A stretch of DNA of 64,000 nucleotides from JADKCZ01 sp963786945. Lineage in GTDB: Bacteria > Myxococcota > Myxococcia > Myxococcales > Anaeromyxobacteraceae. How positions within the stretch are numbered: position 1 is the stretch's first letter; the number at the start of each line of letters is the position of its first letter. The notes beneath the pieces were generated by a model. The model worked only from the letters and a program-made list of their open reading frames with translations, had not been told where the DNA came from and ran no database searches. Where the stretch lies: the NCBI GenBank assembly GCA_963786945.1, contig CAWBAO010000005.1, positions 1-64,000 of the forward strand, written 5' to 3'. Shown piece after piece: positions 12,555 through 22,423 of this stretch. The translations under genes were made by a program, and so were the position numbers.

Positions 12555-13127
12555 TCACGCCCGCTCCCAGGGGAGCGGGTGGCCGGCGCGCCGCAGCAGC
12601 GCCAGGGTCTCGTCCAGCGGCAGCCCGATGACGCCGGTCACGCTGCCGCGCACCCCGCGGACGAAGGCGCCGAAGATCCCCTGCACCGCGTAGGCGCCGG
12701 CCTTGTCGAGCGGCTCGCCGCTGGCGACGTACCAGGCGATGACCCGCTCGTCGAGCGGCGCCACGTCGACCTCGGTGGTCACCGCCTCGCAGAACTCCAG
12801 CCGCGCCGCCGGGCGGCGCACGCAGACCGCCGAGATCACCTCGTGGGTCCGGCCGGAGAGGAGCCGGAGCATGCGGGCGGCGTCGGCGCCGTCGGCCGGC
12901 TTGCCGAGGATGCGGCCGTCCACGGCCACGGTGGTGTCGGCGGCCAGCACCAGCTCGCCGTCCACGGCCCGCGCCTTGGCCTGCGCCACCCGCCGGACGT
13001 AGGCGGCCGGCGCCTCGCCGGGGTGGACCGACTCGTCGGCGTGGGCGGGGCGGACCTCGAGCGTGAAGCCCAGCCCGCCCAGCAGCTCGCGGCGTCGCGG
13101 GCTCGAGGAGGCAAGCGTCAGGATCAT
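12555..13127 (-). CDS. maf: Maf-like nucleotide pyrophosphatase
   Basis: Hydrolyses non-canonical or pyrimidine nucleoside triphosphates to monophosphates and is linked to septum control. The 190-aa length matches. The N-terminus LTLASSSPRRRELL is the Maf signature; LVLAADTTVAVDGRILGKP gives the catalytic aspartate region, followed by SGRTHEVISAVCV and GAYAVQGIFG. It lies 24 bp downstream of the ppiD-like gene on the same strand, so the two are probably co-transcribed. Confidence 0.93.
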   Translation of the reverse strand: MILTLASSSPRRRELLGGLGFTLEVRPAHADESVHPGEAPAAYVRRVAQAKARAVDGELVLAADTTVAVDGRILGKPADGADAARMLRLLSGRTHEVISAVCVRRPAARLEFCEAVTTEVDVAPLDERVIAWYVASGEPLDKAGAYAVQGIFGAFVRGVRGSVTGVIGLPLDETLALLRRAGHPLPWERA

Positions 13128-13151
13128 GGCGGCGACGACGCCCGCGGCGGG

Positions 13152-14717
13152 CTAGCCGGCGTCGGGCCGGACCGCGGCCTGGGCCAGCGCCGGGTTGACC
13201 TCGACCTTGGAGGTCTCGCGGAGCTGCTTGAGCCAGGCGGACTGGACCTGCGACTCGCGCCGGTTGCGGAGCCGGGTGGCCACGTCGGCCCGCTGGGCCT
13301 CGAACTGCGAGGGATCCGGCTGCTCGCGCTTCTCCACCACCGCCACCACCGGCCCCTGCGCCGAGGCGAAGACGCCGGGCAGCGGCTTGCCGACCGTGCC
13401 GGCCATGGCCGCCGCGGCCAGCCCCGGGACGTTGCCCAGCTTCGGCAGGTAGGCGGCCTCGGTGCCGAAGAGGCCGGTCGACTCGGCGACCACCGGGAGG
13501 CCGCCCAGCCTGGCCACCTTCTTGCCCGGCGCCTCGGCCGGGAAGAGGGCGGTGAGCTTCTGCCCGGCCTGCACGGCCTTGAGGGCCGCCTGGCTCCGCT
13601 CGGCGACCAGGGCCGTGGCGCGGTCCTCGACCAGCAGCTCGGCGGCGATCTGCAGGCGGGCCGCCTCGAGGGAGACCTGGCGCGCCGGGACCACCTCGTC
13701 CGCCTTGATGAGGTGGAACCCCGAGCTGGTGCGGACCGGGGCCGAGACCTGCCCGGCCGCCAGCGCCATGGCGGCGTCGGCGAAGGGCTTCTCCACCAGC
13801 CCCTCGCTGACGAAGCCGAGCTCGCCGCCGCGCCCCTTGGTGTTCTGGTCGTCCGAGGCCTGGGCGGCCACCGCGGCGAAGTCCTCGCCCTTCTTCAGGC
13901 GGGCCGCCAGCGCCTCGATGCGGGCGCGGGCCGCGGCCTCGTCGCCGCCCGGGGCCACCTTGACGAGGATGTGGCGGGCCTTGACCTTCTTCGGCTGGTC
14001 GAAGCGGGCCGGGTTCTCCTTCCAGAAGGTCTCGATGCGCGGCCCCTGCCGGGCGGCGAACGCCGCCACCTCGGCCGCGTCCGGCTTCTTCACCTCGAGG
14101 CGGGCCCCGGCCAGCGGGAAGCGGACGAAGAGGAGCGAGGCGCGGTCGTGCTCGGCCGACCAGGCCGCCTTGACCTCGGCGTCGGAGACCTTCACGGTCT
14201 CGCGCAGCCCGGCCATCATGCGCTGGTAGAGCAGGTCCTCGCGCAGCACCGCCTCGAAGCGGCTCTCCGACCCGTAGGCGCTGGCCACCGCGCGCTTGTA
14301 CCCCTCGCGGTCGAACTTGCCGTCGGCCTGGAAGCCCGGGATCTCCAGGATGGTGCGGGCCAGCTCCTCGTCGGAGATGGCCAGCCCCTGCTTGCGGGCC
14401 TCGGCCACCACCAGGGCCCGGTCGACCACCTGGTCGAGGGCGATCCGCGAGAGGCCCAGCTGCTCGGCCAGCTCGCGCGAGAACGCCTGGCCGGCCTGCT
14501 GCTGGAAGTTCCGCATCAGGTTGGCGTAGGTCCGCTCGTAGTCGGTCACCGAGACGGTCTCGCCGTCCACCCGGGCGGCCCAGGCCGGCCCCTCGCCGCC
14601 GGAGCACCCCTTGTCGAAGGACCCCGGGCCGAAGCTGACGACGAAGACGATGATGATGGCGAACAGGAAGACGTAGGTGATGATGCCGCCCTTGTTCGCT
14701 CTGAGGTTGTCCAGCAT
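13152..14717 (-). CDS. ppiD: PpiD/SurA-like membrane-anchored peptidyl-prolyl isomerase
   Basis: Periplasmic foldase of 521 aa anchored by a single N-terminal helix (residues about 12-33, ITYVFLFAIIIVFVVSFG). It has a SurA-N-like chaperone segment, then a parvulin domain near residues 240-345 with ARHILVKVAPGGDE, LGFVSEGLVEKPFADAA and GFHLIKADEV. A C-terminal helical part completes the PpiD layout. Such proteins help outer-membrane and secreted proteins fold at the translocon exit. Start ATG at 14717 gives the short cytosolic tail MLDNLRANKG. It is divergent from mreC across a 123-bp promoter region and followed by maf. Confidence 0.88.
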   Translation of the reverse strand: MLDNLRANKGGIITYVFLFAIIIVFVVSFGPGSFDKGCSGGEGPAWAARVDGETVSVTDYERTYANLMRNFQQQAGQAFSRELAEQLGLSRIALDQVVDRALVVAEARKQGLAISDEELARTILEIPGFQADGKFDREGYKRAVASAYGSESRFEAVLREDLLYQRMMAGLRETVKVSDAEVKAAWSAEHDRASLLFVRFPLAGARLEVKKPDAAEVAAFAARQGPRIETFWKENPARFDQPKKVKARHILVKVAPGGDEAAARARIEALAARLKKGEDFAAVAAQASDDQNTKGRGGELGFVSEGLVEKPFADAAMALAAGQVSAPVRTSSGFHLIKADEVVPARQVSLEAARLQIAAELLVEDRATALVAERSQAALKAVQAGQKLTALFPAEAPGKKVARLGGLPVVAESTGLFGTEAAYLPKLGNVPGLAAAAMAGTVGKPLPGVFASAQGPVVAVVEKREQPDPSQFEAQRADVATRLRNRRESQVQSAWLKQLRETSKVEVNPALAQAAVRPDAG

Positions 14718-14780
14718 GGGCCCTTCGGCTCCTGTCGCGTGAGGCGTGGAAGAAAATCGGTGCCCGGGGGTTCCGGAAGG

Positions 14781-14810
14781 TTGAAGAACGTAGTCGACAG
14801 TCGCTAAAAT
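14781..14810 (+). promoter_or_regulatory. Putative sigma-70 promoter for mreCD-mrdA-rodA
   Basis: TTGAAG at 14781-14786, an 18-bp spacer and TAAAAT at 14805-14810, in an AT-rich patch 30 bp upstream of the mreC GTG. It also lies in the intergenic region shared with the leftward ppiD-like gene. Confidence 0.6.
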
Positions 14811-14840
14811 GCAAGGGATTTTGCCCCGGCCGGAGACCTC

Positions 14841-15716
14841 GTGCTGTCCCTCCTTCGGCGGTATCGCGAGCTGATCCTCGTCGCGGTGCTGCTCCTCTTC
14901 CCGCTGGCCGTCTTCTTCGCGAACGCCAAGAAGCCGAGCCAGCTCTCGCGCGTCGATCGCGCCGTGCTCTCGCTCACCGCGCCCCTCGAGAAGGTGGTGG
15001 GCGCGGTGGTGGTCGGCACGCTCGAGGCGTGGGACGGCTACGTGGCCCTGCGCGGCGCCCACCAGCGGGCCGCCGGGCTGCAGCAGGAGAACCGGGCCCT
15101 CCAGCTGCAGGTGCAGCAGCTCCAGCAGGAGGCCGGCGAGAACGACCGGCTGCGGCGCCTGCTGGCGCTGGCCGAGGCCGGGCCGGCCCGCAGCTACACC
15201 GGGGCGCGGGTGGTGGGGGTGCGGGCCGAGCCCTCCGGGCTCCAGCTGGTCACCCTCGACAAGGGGAGCGACGACGGCCTCTCGCGGGGGATGCCGGTGA
15301 TCACCGCCGAGGGGGTGCTGGGGCGCGTCCACTCCGTCAGCGGGGGCAGCGCCGACGTGCTGCTGGCCATCGACCGCAACTCCTCCGTCGCCGTGCGGGT
15401 GGAGCGGACCCGGGCGCGCGCCAACGTCCGCGGCCTCGGCCACCCGGGCCTGGCCCGGCTCGACCACGCCGTCCGCAGCGAGGACGTCATCGAGGGCGAC
15501 CTGCTGGTCACCTCGGGGACCGACGCGGTGTTCCCGGCCGGGCTGCCGGTGGGGCGCGTCACCCGGCTGCAGCGGGCGGCGCACGGCCTCTTCCTGGAGG
15601 GCTCGGTCATCCCCAGCGTGGATCCGACCCGGGTCGAGGAGGTGCTGGTGATCACCTCCGGGGCGCGCGAGCGCGACCTGCCGCCGGCGGCGCTGGGTGG
15701 AGAGCGGAGCCCGTGA
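14841..15716 (+). CDS. mreC: Rod shape-determining protein MreC
   Basis: Periplasmic scaffold of the elongasome, linking MreB, MreD, PBP2 and RodA. 291 aa: one membrane helix at about residues 11-27, a coiled coil at about 70-105 (repeated Q/L/E heptads), then the beta-rich domain with VVGVRAEPSGLQLVTLDKG, GMPVITAEGVLGRV and a TSGTDAVFPAGLPVGRV strand. Start GTG 14841, preceded by CGGAGA. Its stop overlaps the mreD start (GTGA). mreB is not upstream; a ppiD-like gene is, in the opposite direction. Confidence 0.93.
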   Translation: MLSLLRRYRELILVAVLLLFPLAVFFANAKKPSQLSRVDRAVLSLTAPLEKVVGAVVVGTLEAWDGYVALRGAHQRAAGLQQENRALQLQVQQLQQEAGENDRLRRLLALAEAGPARSYTGARVVGVRAEPSGLQLVTLDKGSDDGLSRGMPVITAEGVLGRVHSVSGGSADVLLAIDRNSSVAVRVERTRARANVRGLGHPGLARLDHAVRSEDVIEGDLLVTSGTDAVFPAGLPVGRVTRLQRAAHGLFLEGSVIPSVDPTRVEEVLVITSGARERDLPPAALGGERSP

Positions 15717-16222
15717 GGCCGGTGCTCCACGCGGCGCTGGCGCTGGTCCTGGTCGGCCTGCAGGCGGCCCTGCTGCGCCACCTGGGCGGCGGCGCCTTCA
15801 CGCTCTTCCTGCCGGTGGTGCTGGTGGTCCACCTCGCCCTCACCGCCGAGCTGGTCGAGGGCGCGGTGGCCGTGGCCGCGGTCGGCTACATCCTCGACGT
15901 GGCCAGCGGCGGGACCAAGGGCCTGCTCACCTCGCTGGCGGTGGCCACCTTCCTGGCGGTGCGGGGCATCCGGGCCGGGGTCGAGGTGCGGGGGTGGGCG
16001 GCCTTCGCCGCGCTCTGCGGCCTCGCCAGCTTCGGCCTCTCGGCCGCCGCGGTGGCCCTCACCCGGGCGGCCGCGCCGCCCGAGCTGCGGCCGGCCTGGG
16101 CGCTGCTGCCCCGCGCCGCGCTGGCGGCGCTCCTCACCGCGCTGCTCTCGCCGCTCCTGCTCCGTGGGCTGCGCCGGCTCGACGCCGCCCTCGGCGAGCG
16201 GGCGTCGGAGCTGGCGCCGTAG
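15713..16222 (+). CDS. mreD: Rod shape-determining membrane protein MreD
   Basis: 169-aa integral membrane protein of the elongasome with five or six hydrophobic helices, beginning ALALVLVGLQAALLRHL and including VGYILDVASGGTKGLLTS, the typical MreD glycine-rich stretch. Start GTG at 15713 overlaps the mreC stop by 4 bp; an annotation from this start keeps the first helix complete. It is followed after 6 bp by the PBP2 gene, so it sits in a tight four-gene operon. Confidence 0.88.
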   Translation: MRPVLHAALALVLVGLQAALLRHLGGGAFTLFLPVVLVVHLALTAELVEGAVAVAAVGYILDVASGGTKGLLTSLAVATFLAVRGIRAGVEVRGWAAFAALCGLASFGLSAAAVALTRAAAPPELRPAWALLPRAALAALLTALLSPLLLRGLRRLDAALGERASELAP

Positions 16223-16228
16223 CCCGTC

Positions 16229-18251
16229 ATGTCGATCCTCCCCACCACGCCGGGCGGCACCGTGCAGCGCGAGTTCCGGCCGAGGCTGGCCTGGGCCACG
16301 GTGGTGATCGTGGCGGCGTTCCTGGTGCTGCTGGCCCGGCTCTTCCAGCTGCAGATCGTCCGCGGGGACGAGCTCAAGGGGAAGGCCGACGAGAACTACG
16401 TCAAGGAGCTGCGCATCCCGGCCGACCGCGGCCAGATCCTCGACCGCAACCACAAGGTGCTGGTCGACTCGCGCCCCAGCTTCAACGTCACGCTGACCCC
16501 CTTCTACTGCGGCAAGCAGTGCGGTGACATCCTCGCCCGGCTGGCCGCCGTGCTCTCCCTGGCCCCCGAGGAGGTGGAGCGGGCCACCTCGCAGCTGGCG
16601 GCGGCCAGCAAGCTGGAGCGCTTCCGCCCCTTCACCGTCAAGGTGGACGTGAAGCGGGAGGAGCTGGACGTGCTGGAGGCCAACGCCATGGACCTCCCGG
16701 GCGTGGACGTCCAGCCCATGCCCCACCGCAGCTACCGCTTCGGCGGCCAGGGCGGGCACCTCATCGGCTACATGAACGAGGTCGGCCCGGACGAGCTGCG
16801 CCGGCTCAACGACGAGCTGGCGCGCGCCGGCAGCCCGCAGGGGCCGTACCTGCTGGGCGACTACACCGGGCGGCGCGGGCTGGAGAAGCGCTTCGAGCGC
16901 GAGCTGCGCGGCGTCGACGGCAAGCGGCGCATCGCCGTGGACGCCAAGGGACGCGAGAAGGCCGGCGACTTCATCGCCGAGGAGAACCGGGTGGTGCGGT
17001 CCACGCCCGGGCGCAACCTCGTCCTCTCCCTCGACTGGCGGCTCCAGGCGCTGGCCGAGAGGACCTTCCCGGCCACCGCCGGGGTGGTGCTGGCCATGGA
17101 CGCCAAGACCGGCTTCCTGCTGGCGCTGGTCGACCGCCCGGCGCCCGACCCGAACAAGATGTCGGGCCGCATCACCGCCGCCGAGCTGGCCCGGATCCAC
17201 GACGACCCGCTCCAGCCCGAGCTCTTCCGCGCCATCCAGCAGCATTACCACCCCGGCTCCACCTTCAAGGCGGTCACCTCCATCGCGGCGCTGGAGGAGG
17301 GGATCTACCGGCCCGGCACGGTGGTCAACTGCCCGGGCCACTTCAACATGGGGTCGGCGCGCTGGCGCTGCGACAACGAGGCCGGCCACGGCCCGGTCGA
17401 CTTCACCCACGCCCTGGGGGCCAGCTGCGACGTCTTCTACTACCAGGCCGGGGCGCATGCTGGGGGCCGACCTGATCGCCAAGTGGGCCCGCAAGCTCGG
17501 GCTCGGGGCCCCCACCGGCTTCGACATCGCCGGGGAGGTGCCGGGCGTCATCCCCGACGTGGCGTGGCACGACGCCCGGGTGCCGGGTGGCTACCAGAAG
17601 GGCATGGCCGTCAACCTCTCCATCGGCCAGGGGGACGTGAACGTCACCCCCATGCAGCAGCTGGTCCTCTACGGGGCGCTGGCGACCGGCATCCTCTGGA
17701 AGCCCCAGGTGGTGCTGCGCATCGAGGACGCCGACGGCCGCGTGCTGCAGGAGTTCGCGCCGCAGGAGCGGGGGCGGGTGGACCTGAAGCCGTCGACGCG
17801 CGAGACGGTGCTGAAGGGGCTGCTGGCGGCGGTGAACGAGCCCTTCGGCACCGCCTACTGGCAGCGCCTCCCCGACGTGAAGCTGGCCGGCAAGACCGGC
17901 ACGGCCCAGGTGGTGAAGCTGGGGGCGCGGCGGCTCAAGGCCTCGCAGGTGGACTACTTCGAGCGCGACCACGCCTGGTTCGCGGTCTTCGCCCCGGCCG
18001 AGGACCCGCAGATCGTGGTGGTGGTGCTCAACGAGCACTCCGGCTTCGGCTCGGTCAACGCGGCACCCACCGCCGTGGAGCTGGTGAAGAGCTACTTCAA
18101 GCTCAAGGCCCAGGACGAGGCCGAGCGCGCCGCGCCGGGCGGCGAGGCCCCCCGCCCGCCGCCGCCACCGCCCCCGCCCGCCCCGCCGGGGCGGGCCGAC
18201 CGCCCCCAGCTCGGGGCGGCGCCGTCCCGGGGAGGGGCCTCCCGTGGCTGA
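16229..18251 (+). CDS. mrdA: Penicillin-binding protein 2 (elongasome transpeptidase), one frameshift
   Basis: Class B PBP that cross-links lateral-wall peptidoglycan with RodA. Corrected length about 673 aa. One N-terminal membrane helix (VVIVAAFLVLLARLF), a dimerisation domain beginning IPADRGQILDRN, and the transpeptidase: nucleophile in GSTFK (S344, K347), SCD at 399-401, and LAGKTGTAQ near the end. The coding frame breaks at the G run 17450-17453; deleting one G reads YYQAGRMLGADLIAKW, so a single extra base explains it. The proline-rich tail at 18150-18200 is unusual but in frame. The stop overlaps the rodA start by 8 bp. A truly broken copy would be lethal unless another exists. Confidence 0.9.
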
Positions 18252-19363
18252 CGTCTCGCTCACCGCCGCCACCGAGCGGCGCCGGCTCGACCTGTTCCCC
18301 TGGCACGTGGCCGTGGCGGTGCTCCTCATCTGCCTGCTCGGGGTCTGGAACCTGGCCTCGGCCTCGCGCTCGGCGCACGCGCCGGTGTGGGTCGCCCAGG
18401 CCTGGTTCATGGCGGCCGGGGCGGTGCTGGCCCTGCTGGTCACGCTCTTCGACCACCGCAGCTACCAGCGGCTGGCGTGGGTCTTCTACGGGGTGGTCAT
18501 CGCCCTGCTGCTGCTGGTCTTCGTGAAGGGGCGGGTGGTGATGGGGGCGCGACGCTGGATCGGCTTCGGCTCCCTCAACCTGCAGCCGTCCGAGCTCGCC
18601 AAGATCGCCGTCATCATGGCCCTGGCCAGCTGGTTCCACCGCGACGAGGAGCGGCGCAAGACGCCCCGAGGCCTGGTCGGCATGGCCGTCCCGCTCGGCA
18701 TCACGCTGCTGCCGGCGGTGCTCATCCTCCGCCAGCCCGATCTCGGCACCGCCATGGTGGTGGTGGCCATCGGCGGCACCATGCTGCTCTTCTCGCGCAT
18801 CCGCTGGCGGACGCTGGGCCTGCTGGCCGCCTTCGCCGCCGCCGGCGCCATGTTCGCCTACCCGCACCTCAAGCCGTACCAGAAGAAGCGGGTGGAGTCC
18901 TTCCTCAACCCGGAGGGCGACGCGCTCGGCGCCGGCTACCACGCCATGCAGTCGAAGATCGCGGTCGGCTCGGGGCAGGGGCTGGGCAAGGGGTGGGGGC
19001 AGGGGACGCAGACCATGCTCTCCTTCCTGCCCGAGCAGCACACCGACTTCATCTTCTCGGTCTGGGCCGAGGAGCACGGCTTCGTCGGGCAGCCTGCTGC
19101 TGCTGTCGCTCTACTTCTGGCTCATCGCCGCGTCGGTGGACATCGCCGGCAACGCCCGCGACCGCTTCGGCCACTTCCTGGCGGTGGGGGTGACGGCCAT
19201 GCTCTTCTGGCAGATGACCATCAACATCGGCATGGTCACCGGCGTGCTGCCGGTGGTGGGCGTGACCCTGCCGCTGATGAGCTACGGCGGCTCGTCGGTG
19301 CTCTCGGTCTTCCTCGGGCTGGGGCTGCTGCTCAACGTGGCCATGCGGCGGTTCGTGAACTGA
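18244..19363 (+). CDS. rodA: RodA, SEDS-family peptidoglycan polymerase, one frameshift
   Basis: Glycosyltransferase of the SEDS family that polymerises lipid II and pairs with PBP2. Corrected length about 372 aa with about ten membrane helices. Family marks are RWIGFGSLNLQPSELAKIA, LRQPDLGTAMV, SFLPEQHTDFIFSVWAEE, VTGVLPVVGVTLPLMSYGG and a terminal LLLNVAMRRFVN. The frame breaks at GGG 19087-19089: with one G fewer the protein continues GFVGSLLLLSLYFWLIAAS. Start GTG 18244 overlaps the mrdA stop. Last gene of the mreCD-mrdA-rodA operon. Confidence 0.9.
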
Positions 19364-19453
19364 CGCCCGTCCTCCCCCGGCTGGGTGCGCACCGGCCCGC
19401 CGCCTCGCGGAGAGCCCGGAGTGCTACCATTCCACTCCCCCAGGGAGGTTGCC

Positions 19454-22328
19454 ATGCCCCACGCACTCCTCACCCGCTTCGCGCGCCTCGCCAGCGTCGC
19501 CGGCCTGGCCGCGATCGCCGCCTGCACCCAGGGCCCACCAGCCGGCGGGCAGCCTCGCCCGGTCGGGCAGGAGTCCTTCGTCTCCCAGGCGCCGGGCTCC
19601 GGTGGCGCCCGGGACGCTCCCGGCGCGGCCTCCCCCGGGGCCACCACCGGCGCCGACGGCACCGCGGCCACCCCGGCCGCCTCGTCCCAGCGAGCCGTCG
19701 AGGAGGCCGACATCTACCGGCTGGCCGGCTCCACGCTCTACGTGCTCAACGGCCTGCGGGGGCTGCAGATCGCCGACCTCACCGACCTCGATCGCCCGGT
19801 GCTGCGCGCCCGCGTGCCGGTGGTGGGCCAGCCGGTCGACCTCTACCTGCGCGGCACCACCGCCGTGTTCGCGGTGAGCGACACCTTCGCCTACGCCTGG
19901 GTGGCCGACGCCGCGGTGGCCCGCCCGGTGAGCGGCTCGCAGCTCTGGGTGGTCGACGTGGCCGATCCGGCCCGGCCCCGGGTGCTGGCGAAGGTCGACG
20001 TCGACGGCTTCGTCGAGCAGACCCGCTTCGTGGGCGACGTGCTCTACGTCTTCTCCCGGCGCTGGGCCTGGTACGACCAGCTGCCGCCGGCGAGCGGCGG
20101 GGTGGTCGGGGCGGTGGCGCCGGCCACCACCGGCGACACCGTGTACCTCGCCAGCTACGACTTCTCAGCCACCTTCGCCTCGGGCGAGCCGCCGCGCCTG
20201 GCCGACCGGCTCGACTTCCCGGCGTCGGGCTGGACCTCGCACGTCAACGTCACCAGCGACCGGATGGTCCTGTCGCAGTCGGGCTGGGACCCAGGCAGCG
20301 GGGCGCTGGCCACCGGCTTCCGGGCCTTCGACATCACCGCGCCCGGCGGGGCCCTGGTCGCCGGGGCCACCTTCGCCGCCCCCGGGCTGGCGCCGGATCG
20401 CTGGGCCCTCGACACCGACGCCGCCAGCGGCACCTTCCGCGCCGTGCTGGGGCGCGGCTGGAACGCCGGCGCCGACGTGCGCGTCTGGAAGGCGGCCACG
20501 GCCGCGGAGGCCACCCCGCTCGGCGTCGTCCCCATCGACGTGGCCGAGGGGCTGACCGCCGCCCGCTTCGACGGGCCCCGCGCCTACGTGGTCACCGCCG
20601 CGCAGATCGATCCGCTCTGGGTGGTGGACCTGGCCGACCCGGCCAACCCCGGCCTGCTCGGCCACGTGGTGATGGACGGGCAGCTCGACTTCGTGGAGCC
20701 GCGCGGCGACCGGTTGGTGGCGCTGGGCCACCTCTCCAGCCCGGGCAGCCCGTGGCAGCTCACCCTGTCGCTCTTCGACGTGGCCGACCCGCTCAAGCCG
20801 GCGCTCCTCTCCCGGGTCGCCTTCGGCGGCAGCTACGGCTGGGTGGGCGTGCCCGCCGACGACCTTCGCAAGGCGGTGCAGGTGCTCGACGCCGAGGGGC
20901 TGGTGCTGGTGCCGTTCCAGGGCTGGGACCAGGCCACCTGGTCGTACCTGGGCGGCGTGCAGCTCGTCGACTGGTCGGGCGACGCGCTGGTGCTGCGCGG
21001 CCTGCTGGCCCACCCCGGCAGCGTGCAGCGGGCCTTCCCGCTGCCTGGCCAGCCCGGCCAGCTGGCGGCCCTCTCCGACCAGCGGCTGCAGCTGGTGGAC
21101 GCCACCGACCGCGACGCGCCCCGCGAGCGCGGTGGCCTCGACCTGGCCCGGCCGGTCTGGGCGCTCGCCTTCGCCGGCGGCAAGGCGGTGGAGCTGTCGG
21201 GCGACTGGTGGCAGGGGGACACCTGGCTGGTGGTGACCGAGCCCGGCGATCCCAACGCGCCGGTGCCGCTGGCTCGCGTCAAGGTGCCGGCGCCGCAGGC
21301 CACCCTCTACCCGGCCGGCGACCTCATCTGGCTGCTGGCGCGCGACGCCAGCGGCGCGGGCTGGCTGGAGGGCTGGGACCTCTCGGATCCACTCCACCCT
21401 CGGGTCCGTGGCCGGCTCGAGCTGGGCGCCGACGCCGGGTCGGTGGGGCCGGGCTGGTGGTGGGGCTACGGCGACCAGGCCGTCTTCACCGGCCGGGTGC
21501 TGGCGCTGCACCGGGCCCGCTGGCTCGTCTTCCCGGTCGCGGTCGGCGCACCCGGCAGCACCGGGGCCGGGACGGCCGACCCGGGTGCCGACGAGGTGCT
21601 CCTCTACGATCTCGCCGATCCCGACGCGCCGCGGCTCGCCTCGCGGGTGGCGCTCCCCGCCTCGAGCTGGTCGTGGGGGCTGGCCGCCTCCGGCGACCAC
21701 CTCTGGATCACCCGCTTCGCCTGGGAGGACGCCGCGGCCGGGGCCGGGCGCTACCTCCTCGATCGGCATCGAGATCGGCGATCCTGCCCATCCGGTGCTG
21801 CTCCCCGGGATCAACGTCCCCGGCACCTTCCTGGCCGCCGCCAGCGGCGGCACGCGGATCTACACGCTGGAGGCCACCTGGTCCGACCAGGCCACCACCG
21901 CCTGGCTGCACGCCCTCGACCTGACCGACGCCGGCACGGCCCGGCTGGCCGGCAGCGTCGCGCTGCCGGGGGCGCCGGGCGGCGCCACCCTGGCGCCGGG
22001 GTTCGCCTACGTGGCCACCTGGGCGTGGGACGCCACGCGCTGGCGGCAGCGGCTGGCCGCGGTGGACCTCGCCGAGGTGCGGCTGGCCTCGGTCCAGGAG
22101 GTCGAGGCCACCTGGGCCTGGCCGCTGGCGGCGGAGGGGGGCTGGCTGCTGCTCGGCGCCGGCGGCGCGCAGGGGCAGGGGGTGCTCAGCTACCGCCTCG
22201 ACGATCCCGGCCACCCGGCCTTCTCGCGCTTCACCCGCACCCAGGGGTGGATCCAGGCGGCGACGGTGCGCGACGGGCTGGCCTACCTCCCCGCCGGGCC
22301 GTACGGCGTCGAGGTGATCGAGCCCTGA
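19454..22328 (+). CDS. Secreted beta-propeller lipoprotein, one frameshift
   Basis: Large exported protein, about 957 aa after correction. The N-terminus has a signal peptide ending AAIAAC, a lipobox. After a low-complexity linker, repeats of the form VVDVADPARPRVLAKVDV and FDVADPLKPALLSRV occur every 45-60 residues, as in Beta_propel/LVIVP-type propeller proteins. The start ATG 19454 has AGGGAGG just upstream; an upstream in-frame ATG at 19385 would bury the signal peptide. The frame breaks at 21761, where dropping one G joins RYLL to IGIEIGDPAHPV. Function unknown; propellers of this kind usually bind ligands or proteins at the cell surface. Confidence 0.72.
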
Positions 22329-22423
22329 GGCCGTCCCACCTCGAAACGGTGGCCCGGCGCGGCCGTTCGTGATGCTATCGGCGTCCCCGGGCGTCTGGCC
22401 GCCCGGGCCCCGAGGACGCCGCC

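Noticed and set aside
17430..17470. Programmed ribosomal frameshift in mrdA, rodA, hemC or hemD
   Set aside because: There are too many sites, no common slippery heptamer and no downstream stem typical of programmed sites; one extra G explains most of them.
19385..19453. Earlier ATG 19385 for the beta-propeller protein
   Set aside because: It would put 23 residues before a normal lipoprotein signal peptide; ATG 19454 has a good ribosome-binding site.
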